From Myoxocephalus aenaeus (Eukaryota > Chordata > Actinopteri > Perciformes > Cottidae), in the NCBI GenBank assembly GCA_038501785.1, contig JBAMJR010000097.1, forward strand, positions 2,410,501 through 2,474,500: a stretch of DNA of 64,000 bases, read 5' to 3'. The notes under the pieces were generated by a model. It did not search any database. It saw only the letters and a list, made by a program, of their open reading frames with translations, and had not been told where the DNA came from. A program made the translations under genes and the position numbers. Positions 40,328 to 52,100 of the stretch are shown piece by piece. The first letter of the stretch is position 1. Each line of letters opens with the position of its first letter.

Positions 40328-43300
40328 CCCTCTGACAGGTTACCTGATCTTGATGTGTACAATTGGTGGAGTACCTCTTTATTTTTAACGGATTCATGGT
40401 CCATTTTCAACAAAAATAACCAGTTGCACAACTAGAAAGATAGTCACAAAGTTGGGTGGCATCGTGTAAAATCTAAATTGTTTTCTTTTTCAAATGTCTG
40501 AAAAAAACCAACCTTTTTTTAACATTGATCACTGTAGATGCCATGGGCTGGCCACGAAGCTGCTAGACTGTTAATCCTGCCAAACTATATTTCAGGGATT
40601 GTGCAAGCCTACATTATTGTGAATGCTAGATTTTACTTTGGTTTATTTGTTCCTTGATGAAAAAGGTACATCAGTGATGATGATTTATTACGGTCACATC
40701 ATAGATCTGGTCCCATTCCACCACCCAGATCTGGTATTTTGACTAAGTAATACTCAAAAGTTATTTTATTTCAATTATAAGTAACACAAATATTGCCCAT
40801 CTCTTGTAACCCACAAATGAAATCATGATTATCACTAGGGTGGATGATAACCATTTGGAATTTGTACGATACCAGTGAAATTGTTTGTTGCAATTTGTGA
40901 GACTGCTCTGAAATGGTCTTGGGGAAAAATAAATGACGTATATCATTTTGATGTCTTTTTGTTGCCGCAGTTTTACATCTGACGGCAGATGATCGCTTCC
41001 CGTTAAGCATACAAATGGTAAACTCTATTGATTTCTTGCCTGACAAAACTAACTAACAAAAACAGTACACCATGAAGTTCTGGGGAATAATTTAAATCAA
41101 CGAATCGCTCCTCACACAATACAACTTGGACGTCAAACCAGTGATTTATTGCTCAATGCAAATACAGAGTTGAGTCGATTGATAAAACGTCTGCCAGACG
41201 ACGAGACACAAAAGCTTGCGTCCTATTCACTCCATCTTAACTGTGCCTCGGGTATTTCCAGCAGTTCCACCATTTATGTTCATTTTCATCGAGCCATACG
41301 TCAGTGGAATAACAGAGCAGGAGCGTTTATTTTCCCAGCACCCCTCCATTCATCAATCCCTTGTATCCTGCTACTGCATGAACCCTCGCGTCGCACGTGT
41401 TTAACTGCACGTCCTGTGTGTTTCCTCCATGTGGACTGCAGTAATCAAAGCAGTTGGTCCGGACGCTTAAGACAGTGTTTGGGTCCTAATCAGACTGCAG
41501 GAACTCCTGCTCTTTCTGTGCTTTAGACACATAATAATCCAGTTAGATAAACACGATGGATATGAAACACGTGGCGCTTTCATGAGCCCCCCTCTGCCTT
41601 CCATATATAAACAATCTTCTTCTTTGTCTTTGTCTCTGTCTGCATATAGTGCAAACACAATTGCACATGCACATACAGGAGCAGGGGTATGAACCTATCT
41701 CCACCTGTTTCAGATTACTCTAATTGGCCCATGAGGTTGAGGAAATGCGTGACAGCTGAATCTGGGGTAGCGAAACCGACCCTGGTGAAAAAATGAGTGG
41801 AAAACTTGGAGAGTACCAAAGTGAGAGAAGTCATAGTGGCATTTGGAGTCAGCGTTTGCTTCCTTTGTATGCATATATGTGTCTGTGTGAGTAAGACCGG
41901 TTAAGTTCAGTCTGTATTGTAGTGTGAATCATTGATTCTCTCACAAAGATTTAACAGAACCCCGGAGCCTGAAGTGACTCACCGGGTGATGCCGAGTGTG
42001 AGACCGGATAAATGGTGCACAGAAGCAGTGAGTCAAGAAACCATCTCGAGCCAGACAGAATCAATCAATCACACTCCGAGAGGTGGGACAGTTAAAGCCT
42101 TTCCCCAATGATGACCTTTCACCGCAATGAAAACCGATTCATTCTGTTGCACTGAACATCAATGGGGCTGGAAAGGGGACGAGTGGTCAATCACTCACGC
42201 ATGAGGAAACCGAAGATAGAAGAAGTAGCTGTGAAACAGTTGTTGGGATATTTTGGTTCCAAAGTGGTGGTTTGACCAGTTGTCTGTTGTAGACATCATT
42301 AAAGCAAATGTGCATTTTCATAATTTTTTTCCCACCAACACATTTTATGAACAGATCTGTGACTGAAATGTCCAAGTTTAACGGATATAAATGCATACTT
42401 CTGGTTTTGTTTGTATTATGTCTCGTTGGGCTTGTAGCAGCTCGTACTAGACATAAACACATGCAGTTACAGAATAACTGTTGATACATCAAAAGACATG
42501 CAGTGAGTCACACAGACACTAATCACCCAAACGTAATCTTTGGCGGGGACGAAGAATGAACCAGACACCTCTTGTTTGGTGTCATACCCGAGAGGATCAA
42601 CCCACGGTGATAAGATCAGGGATGGCCTTCCTCGAGCAGGATGACCGAGTGGACCGTCGGCCCTGCTTTGTTCCTCTGGAGTCCCCCATGTCTGGGATGG
42701 ATTCGTCTGTCTGCGCCGGCCTGTGCAGGGTCGCCTGAGGGTTGTGCAAACACACACTCACTCTGGGTGGGATGGAAACTCAAATGGATTTTTCGTCTTC
42801 TTTTTTTCCATGATCCGACCCGGTGAACGGAGCGTACCTTGACAAACAAATGCATCCTCCTCCTTCCCTATTCACAGTCGTTTATGAAGCATCGCCAGGG
42901 AGTTGGGAGTTTTCTTTTCGATTCATCTTTGTTGCCGCTGCAGCCCCCTGATTTCTGTCACGACATAACGATGGGTTTCCATATGATGTGGTTGTTTGTT
43001 GTGATGGTGATTCTTTCCTACTGATGTCATCTGGAGCAGGGCCACAGGGAGCCATTTAGTATATGTTTTTGTGGAATAGACGTTGCTCTAAAATGAAGCA
43101 TTGCCGTGACACACTTCCTAGCCACAAAATAACCGCGGCTTGAAAGCAGCAGGGGCCTTCCACTTAAATATATGCAGCGCTGTCAACCGACTTTTCCTTT
43201 TTGATGAGTGTGAAAGATTTCTCTCAGTAAGGCAACTCGTCCCCCTTTTGAAGATTCATCTGCGACACCTGCTGTCAAGGTGAATTGCATATTTGGACCA

Positions 43301-45633
43301 AACACCCACACTCCATCTTGCCGTCTGACACAGCGAGTCCAACGACAACATAGTGCATGTTTCTCTAATAGCTCCCACCCGGAGAAGAAGCTCATAAATA
43401 ATCATCTCCTTCACTTTGTTTACCGCCACGACTGCATCTCCTTGTCGACAGCCACGCCTCCGACATCACTCCTCTCACGGCCACATTGACATAAGGGAAT
43501 ATTAATAAATATCATCAGACTTAATAAACCAGATTCATGTAGAGCTCGGTGTTGCTCCCATCACGATATGACCAAACCCGAAGCTCCAGACATGTCTGCA
43601 GAAATGGTGACCTGCAAAAGCTTCACTTTGGGGGGATATCACATTTTCTTCTTTTTAAAATCTCATGTTGCGCTTCATAACTGGATAACAAAGTGGTGAA
43701 AGATAAATGCCGTTAAGACGTAAATCTCTTCTTCTCTCTCTCTCTCCCCATCCATCTTTTTGCTTCGAAAGTCTTCCAGCAACTCATCGAGTCTTAATAC
43801 CTTCACTGCACTTAACTAAGCCTTCTGCCAGTTAAGGCCACTACATTAGACAGCTGTCACCCCTCTGACATGGTAAACGCATGACTTCATGACTGATCAC
43901 TGCTTTTGTAGCCTGACCCACAACAAGGCCCCGGTGAGCGAGGGTCATTTGTCATGACCTTTACGTGTGTGGCCTTATCCCACACGATTGGGTATTTACG
44001 GTGGAGAATCAAACAATTATTTACAGGCAGCTTGGTTCTCACACAGCGTACAGGACACGGTGGACCTTTTTTAATTATTTCGTACATGACGTGCACTCTG
44101 CTAAAATGCATCAAAACGTTGCAGGCATCACACCCACTTGTTGTATATTGCGGCAACAGCAAAGTTATCATGAAAGTGTGCAGGCCAAAAGTGTTTCCTC
44201 TTTGTGATAGGATCAGTTTAGGAGGGCTCTTACCTATGCTTTGAAACTGTGGCTATTATGAGAGCAAGACTGCCATCTAGTGTTGGCGTGACTGGTACTG
44301 CAACCTCTCAGGGTTTTTGTGAAACAAAGCTCGAGGAAATTGGCAAGAGACATTACAAACAGTGTTTGTTCCCATGGAAACTGTATGGAATGGATTCATT
44401 TCTGCTTTGGGTAAACTGGCAGCGTGGTTGCCGTCTATGCATGATGTTTTTGTACGTGTCTGTTTCTGGAGATGCGGCGTCCTGGTGTGTCGTTTCAGTT
44501 AAAGCAACATGCTTATATAAAGGTGATGTTTTATAACAGGAACACATGGGAGTAGAGAATAAGTGTGGTCACATGTGGTCAAAATTTGGGATATCCCAAA
44601 ATGTTCACAGTAACTTTACTGTCTTTGCTTTAAATCTGTAGCTTTTTTTCATGCCACAGTTCTGTGGTCAGTTATCTTTACTTATGCATTCACTTACATT
44701 TTAAGCAAGAGATCCTCTCACAAGTTGTAACCATTTCATATGAAGTGTTTGTAACAACTTGTCTTCTCTACTTCATTCCATGTCTGCATTTGCTCATGAA
44801 CAAAACACTTTATTGACCCTTGAGGGAAGTTGCTTTCCCCAATGATCATTATAAAACATTTCATACATACAAACCAGACATGCATCACCATTAAGACACC
44901 ATTTTTTTCTCTAAAAACACACACACACACAGTTAGAGTGAGGCTGACCTACAAAAAGGTCAAAAGTCAGATTCAGCTCCAGAACAGAGCTCCCGTCACG
45001 GGATGAAAGTCAACTTCAATATTGTTGTTACTTCCATAATGAAATGAATGATCTCTGATCTTGGTCATGTGAACATAGTGTGAAATGTTTATGTTGTACA
45101 AAATTAAATATGCCATGAATTGAACACAGTAGGCTGAAAATCGTAGAAATAACATTCATATTTCACGATACTTAAAAACGTCAGGCCTGATTACGATCCG
45201 GTGATACTTACGCGTGTGTCCAGATCAGTCTGCATTCCTTTGGCTCAACGTTTCGTGATGTGTCAGAGGGGAATGGTAGATTATATATCACTCCAAAATG
45301 ATCTGAAGGGGCATTTTCCTCCTTTGTGCCATATTTACATCCAAACTCAGTTCGGTCTGGTTCACTCAAGCAGGACTGTTATATATCAGCACGAGTAAAA
45401 ACCCATTAAATCCTGAAAAGCAGAGCAGGCCTGTAGAATAAATCTTATTTTAGTTTTGTATGACTTCCGGCAGCTTAACGTGTCTGCATTTTCTGAGGTG
45501 GTGACACCAGGACATAGTTTAATTTCTTCTGCTGCCAACTGTGCAGGAGTTATTTATTAAAGCTTTCGTTCCAGTCAATACATGAAACCATATTGGAGAA
45601 TGGCAGGTTCCAAGACCCAAGTAAAGACATTCT
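39439..45633. other. Intergenic downstream of CD109-type gene, no gene recognised
   Basis: A (GA)n tract at 40281. Near 44805-44840 the minus strand reads CAAGGGTCAATAAAGTG, a possible remnant of an L2-type LINE tail. Open frames at 41149-41526 and 42467-42757 show no family features. Confidence 0.5.
40281..40324 (+). repeat. (GA)n microsatellite
   Basis: Twenty-two GA units. Confidence 0.95.
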
Positions 45634-45639
45634 TTTATT
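45634..45639 (-). promoter_or_regulatory. Candidate polyadenylation signal (AATAAA) of CD109-type gene
   Basis: AATAAA on the minus strand, about 260 nt after the stop codon at 45898. Another AATAAA lies near 45553, so the choice is uncertain; transcript ends would decide. Confidence 0.35.
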
Positions 45640-45897
45640 GGTTTTCTATTGAACAAAAAATACGATTACATAAATGAAATTTGACTTTTTCCAAAGACAG
45701 TCATTTTTCATTCATTCTGTCAAGAAATAATACAAAACACTTCATAAACAGTAGAAGGCATGTCCACTAAGCAAAAGAGCAGCATGCAAACAGGCCTCTA
45801 AATAGTACAATCACTTGTCAAGAAATAAACATTTGATTGCATCCAGTGCATATTAACATGTGTTCTAATATTATATCTTCGCTATAATTAATTCTAA

Positions 45898-46100
45898 TTA
45901 GACTACCATAAAAGAAGGAGTGACTCCAAGAAATAGGCAAATGAAGCTGTAGGTGGCGCTGCTTGCAGAGTGAGATAGCAGTGGGGAGGTCACGGTGATA
46001 GGGATTCCCGGCCTACAGAGATCACAGTTTTCACCACAGAAGAAGCACGGAGTCATTTTCGACAGAGCATCGGAGTTGTATGTTCTCTTTGCCGTTCTCG
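45898..46100 (-). other. Last exon of CD109-type gene: Cys-rich linker and GPI-attachment-like tail
   Basis: Sixty-six codons plus TAA (45898-45900). A cluster of four cysteines (CFFCGENCDLC, residues 1335-1345) follows the receptor-binding domain. Next come a Ser/Ala-rich stretch (SHSASSA, about 1359-1365) and a hydrophobic C-terminus (FICLFLGV to SFMVV, 1369-1383) with no basic cytoplasmic tail. That layout is typical of a GPI-anchor signal, with a plausible attachment residue among Ser1361, Ala1362 and Ser1363. This agrees with the GPI anchoring of mammalian CD109. Confidence 0.75.
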
Positions 46101-49100
46101 CTGTGAGATGGGGTAAAGAAGTGTATGATAATCAGTACATGATGTGTATATCACTGAAAAGTAATGCATGCATGTTTATTGGTCTTGACTTTTCCCTAAA
46201 CAGAGCAGAATTGAATTAACTGGAGCTGTACTCACTGGGTTCATAGTAGTCGTAGACCTGCACCACAGCATCCTGTACGCGAGCCACTTTGTAATCTCTG
46301 ATGAGCGGAAGTCTGATACAAACCTCTGACTTGTTAAGCTGCAAATGGGACCAGAAAAGTGAATGTCTCGACATGAAGACACAATATAACATATACTTAC
46401 CTTATTCGTTCATATCTTGTGAATACGTACAAGTTCCTGATGTAGGTCATATTTGTTTTCTTATAACGTAGGGTAGCCTACTACATTCTCCTCCTCAATT
46501 ACACTTTAAAATGTACTTTACAAGAAAAGCGTGGTTCTTTGCAGACCATAGACTGTATATAAGAAATGGATATAGTCACTGTGACATCACCTGTTGGTTT
46601 GTGGACTACTGCATTTTTGCTGTGGTCATCTTGTTTTTTACAGTTTAAGTTCCAAAATGACAACACGGACACCTCCCAGACCGGATGCTGTCGTAGTGAC
46701 CTGTCAATCACAAGGTAGCCACGCTCTAAAGTATACCCTGATTTATTGTGTATTTTACTCTAAATGGGACCATAATATAACAAATGAACGTTGCACTTTA
46801 TTAAAAGAAGACTAGCAATTGAGACCATAAAGTCATGTTTATGGGGGTAATAAATTAAGTGAGAAGTAGGGCCATTTTCTCATAGACTTCTGTACAAGCC
46901 GACTTCTATTTGCAACCAGAGGAGTCATGATGACTTAACACGTCCAATGAGATTGTTTAAGTTCTGGTTTGACAAAATAAAACTAACCCGACCATGAAAA
47001 GAGCACATGCTCAAGCACTTACTGAATCTAGGTAGAGGCTGACTCTCTCAGGAAGTATCTCCACATTTCTGATAAGATCTGTCGGGGCAGCCGCTCCAGG
47101 AACGAGACTGAAACCACTGAGCATGCTCACGTCCAATATCACCATGCCCGTGTGAGATATCACCTGACTGTCCTTTAACCTGGAGAGGTCAAGTCAGATG
47201 TACATGATTATAGTCCCTTGTCTTGTAGGATATGACAACTAAAGCTAGAAAATATGAATGAAATCAGAAGTACAGGCATATTTGATCAAAAACTAAATCA
47301 TTTTGACATACAGGTCTTGTTGTAGTACTTACCCCGTGCATATAGATAACAGCATGTGATTGCGGTCTATTTCAACAGTAACATCAACATTTAATGAGAA
47401 GGCCTCCTCGTCTTTGGCATGCTGCAGGTTCTGTGAAAAAGCTTTGGTCTCCAAGTTGTAAAAGACATTCATCTGGATGGATTCATGGAGATGTTTAAAA
47501 ATGTAAAAACTTAGATTTAGCAGCGAGGAGCTTAAATGTGCTGTACTGCCTGCCACCCAAGGAAAATATTGTATGCATCTGTAATGCAGAGGATTAAAAT
47601 GCCTCAAGGTCACAACAACAGTATCGTGATAGAAATCCCTCCATTCCATAAAGCAAAAATTAAATGAAGATTGAATCTCTGTACTTGTTCCAACTATAAA
47701 GTATTGAGTCATGGAAGTAAAACACGATTTGGTGGTTTGTAATATTCAACATAGTGAAAAGATTAACCTCTCACCAAAGTCCTTCTGTGAGTGATCTGAT
47801 CCGGAGACAATGAAGGACTTCAAGCCACAGTATGTGTTCCAGATGTTAATTGCTGGGAGTCCATGATCATGGCACATTTGCATTTTTCTGTCTGGTTTAG
47901 CCTTTACAATGCAGTACATTGTGCTGGGTGAAGCTTGCATGCACAGCTGCTGTGTTCAATTTATTCTGGTTAAACCAGTTTTAAGTTGACTTGAATATGT
48001 TTGAAGGATGAACACATTGCTGCATTGTGGGAGGTTGTGGTATTACATTTTCCTTAAACATGGATTGTTTTCGCAGAATTCATCCAAACTAATCAAATCT
48101 GCACTTTATGGTCAATCAATACAATGTAATCCATGTGCAGACAAAGAACAACAGTAACATTGTATTGCTGTACCTGAAATATTGCAAATCCTCTTCCTTC
48201 CATGTATATATGTAGGTTTAGATCTTTGTCAGAATTGATCTAAGAAACATAAAGAAAAAGAAGGTAAACAAAGAAAGTCCAGGATGACAACAGTATAGTC
48301 ATATACACTAAATACAGTATCACATAAAATATCCAATGTATCAAGCATGCTACAAGCACAGGATTCCACCCAGGCCAATTACCTCTTGGCGCTGATACGT
48401 CAGATAGGTGCTGGAGTTGATGCTAAAAAGAGACACGAATGAAGACGCTGGGGCAGATATGTTGAGCCGGAGTTCGATGGCGTTGGCGCCGCTGAAGGTG
48501 GCGTAAAAAGCCAGGGCTTGGAGGGCCACCACCGTGTCCTGAGAAAGAAAATGTTCCGCTGGTTTAACGTGTATTTGAACAAACGGCTCTTCATTTTATT
48601 TGGAGCTGCACAGTTTAAATGTCAGTTCCTCGAGCAGCAACAGCAGGCGTGGTGTCACCTGTGTCGTCCCGTAGCCTCCTAAATGGTTTCTCTGCTCGCT
48701 TAACCATTTCAAGAGTTCAATGGCCTCCACCAAGCTGCCTCGCCTGTAAAGAGCCAGCAGCACATAAGAGGCCATCTCGATCTGTGCCGAGCACGTCTGC
48801 CAGTCATGTGACTCCAGGCCAGCCGAGGATCCCCACATCATGACTCCATCTTTGGAACAAAGTCACAACTTGCGGGATCAGATTTATTTGTGAAAATGTA
48901 AATCACACAAACACAAGTGCAGTCAAATTTGTAGACATTTTGAAATCTCACCCACTTACAAGTTCTAGCACTTGACCAGATGGTGGCACAATACGGTAAC
49001 TATCTACAATTTATTTTAATGGTGGCCACCTGTAAATCAATGATTAGTATTTCAGGGTAGCTGAAGCAACGTGTTTTATGTTTTATGTTTCTGCAGAATA

Positions 49101-52100
49101 TTTCGTTAATCATCGGTGGTAAAAAACATTTGCAAACCATTCTAGTCATCCCCAAACATGGCAAACAACATCTCTTGACATTGATAATTGAAAGCAACCT
49201 TTGTTTTTTAGCCACAATGAATGTGCTGATCGAGCAGTTATGAATTGCAAAGTTTAGAGATGTGACTTCATGGTTTCTTCAGTATTAAACATCAGGGTAA
49301 CTCATTTCTAGTAAATTCACATCAAGGCGCTGCTAAAATATTTGATCAAATATTTGTAACACCGAAATAATTTGTAGTCCAACATATCCACATCATGGCA
49401 GTTTCATTGGATCCAACAGTATCAACAATAATAATAATTATAAGAAGGTATTTAAGTAGATATGTGACTTTTGCACATTCCTGAACATGAAATAAACTCC
49501 TAAATTACCTCTGTAGTCGGCCCTCCTGCTGAGCTCATCCAGGGCAGTGCCAGCCACAGGACTACTGGCCAGAGCTAAGGCATAGGCCGCCAGACTCAGG
49601 CTGTAGTTACTGACCACCGCTCCACTGGACACTTTGTTCTCCAGGTAGCTCTGAGCCAGGGACACATTGCCTGGGTACATTTCCTTCACACAGACAAATC
49701 AGACAAACAATCATTACTATCAGCTCGTGGTGTAACGGACCATTGTCGACCAGTGATCCTCACGGAGTATAAATTACTATAACAAAGTCAAAGGATAACA
49801 TTTAGTATTGTTGAGGGTTTACACACAACAAAGGGATCTGTATCTGCCAATATGGATCATCGATGATCGGTGAATAGAATCGTGGCAAAAAAAACAAACA
49901 TGTGAAAAGTCTAAAAGTTACATTTGCTCCCTTTTTTCTCCGATCCGTCTGATCTGTGGGTTTTATGATGCGCCGCACCACTACCATCAATTGACTTCTT
50001 TGTCAAATATATGATATCCACGAGAGTTTGTACAATTGTTTTTTAAATCCCATAACATGCCTTTCACACACATTCCCCAAACTCACCACGTAGCTTTGGT
50101 CCTCCAGCAGTGCCATCAGCACATAGGCAGTGAGTCCCACTGAACCACTATCCAGTCCTCCCTGCATCTCCGTGGAGATCAACCTGCCCACCTCACTGAA
50201 CTCACCCTGGGGCCCCTGGTGTTTCAAGAGCCAAGTCATGGCTCTGGTCAAGACACTCTGGTCTACCTGCATGTAGCGCTCAGCCTGGATGAAGCACCTC
50301 AGCACGAAGGCCGTCAACCTGGGACCACAGAAAGGAGAGGGACCTTTAGAGGCCTTTGAAACCAACACAAGTGATGATCGAGTGAAATACACTACCGTTC
50401 AAAAGTTTGGGGTCACCCAGACAAATTTTCAGTTTCTTCGCAATTTCTCGCATGGAATAGGCTTCATTTCTAAGAACAAGAATAGACTGGTGAGTTTCAC
50501 ATGAAAGTTCTCTTTTTCTGGCCATTTTGAGAGTATAATGGAACCCACAGATGTGATGCTGCAGATACTCAACTAGCTCAAAGGAAGGCCAGTTTTATAG
50601 CTTCTCTCACCAGCATAACTGTTTTAAGCTGTGCTAACATAATTGCACAAAGGTTTTCAAGGGTTTTCTAATCATCCATTAGTCTTCTATGCGATGAGCA
50701 AACACAATGTACCATTAGAACACTGGAGTGATAGTTGCTGGAAATGGGCCTCTATACACCTACGTAGATATTCCATTAAAACCAGACGTTTCCACCTAGA
50801 ATAGTAATTTACCACATTAACAATGTATAGAGTATTTCTGATTAATTTAATGTTATCTTCATTGAAAAAATAAACAGTGCTTTTCTTTGAAAAATAAGGA
50901 AATTTCGACGTGACCCCAAACATTTGAACGATAGTGTACAGTCAGGTCCATAAATATTTGGACATTGACACATTTTTCATTATTTTGGCTCTGTACACCA
51001 CAACAATGGAGTTGAAATGAAAAAAAATCAAGATGTGCTTTAAGTGCAGACTTTCAGCTTTAATTTGAGGGTATTCACATCCAAATCAGGTGAACGGTGT
51101 AGGAAACTACAACAAATGTATAAGTGGCCACCCCGTTTTTAAGGGACCAAAAGTAATTGGACAAATTAATCTAATCATAAATCTAATTGTCACTTTTAAT
51201 ACTTTGTTTTGGTTTTTCATTTCAACTCCATTGTTGTGGTGTACAGAGCCAAAATAATGAAAAATGTGTCAATGTCCAAATATTTATGGCCCTGACTGTA
51301 TATGTTCTTAATACGACACATTTTGGCCTGCAGCGACGCCGCTGGTGACCTACCATATGCTACCAGAGGTGTCGCTGGCTCCGAAAGCGCTGAATGAACC
51401 ATCGCCTCGTTGGAAGGACAGTTGTCTCTGATATCCTTAAAGCAGAAAATATAACAAGTTTGAAATCTAATCCAATAAAGCGTCGCCCAAAAGACGCCCT
51501 ATTACATCGGAGGAGCACATGAATTAACTTCACTCATAGATTAATACTGTATACAGTACATTTTGTGTAAATTGGTGACTCAAGGCTGCTTACCTTCCAT
51601 CATGTAGCCCAGAGCCCTGTTCCTGAGCTCTTTATTGTCATTTAAATTGTCCAGGTACTGGATAGCATAAAGACTTGGAGCAAAGTGGATCATGTTCTGC
51701 TCCCCACAACCAAGAGGCTTCTGAACCAGCGAATCCAAGTTGCTGATGGACAAGGCCAAGATATCACCTGTGTAAGGCCATACATGAGGAAAGGAGGAGG
51801 GATTTAACTGTTGCACATGTTCATAAATAGCTTTCACACTGAAATTGTGTGAAAATACTGGGAATTATTATAACGTTTCCCACCTTTACTATACTGCATA
51901 CTACGATTAAGAAATCTTAAAGTTACACGGTATGGAAGAATGGAGAAGAAACTAATGACCACCATCACAAGCAGAATGTACACCAGAGACAAAAACTCCA
52001 TCCTGCACGTACATTGACGTTTTGATAATGCTCACTATCACAAGTACAGAAACCACCAAATGTGGCTCCAACTGAGGAAAACACTGAGGCTTGCCTTCAA

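Noticed and set aside
41149..41526. 125-codon plus-strand open frame
   Set aside because: Low-complexity composition without recognisable domains; likely chance.
42760..42820. Minus-strand ATG followed by MEKKKTKNPFEFPSHPE and a donor-like GTGAGT
   Set aside because: Attractive start-exon shape, but no following exon was found and the frame ends at once; left as chance.
47431..47433. CAG at 47431-47433 (minus) as an acceptor for the exon 47333-47472
   Set aside because: Using it would drop the conserved MNVFYNLE segment. The CAG at 47473-47475 keeps phase and family sequence.
51428..51430. CAG at 51428-51430 (minus) as the acceptor of the exon 51354-51435
   Set aside because: It would break the reading frame after the thioester exon. 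The AAG acceptor 8 bases upstream restores the expected GYQRQL sequence.
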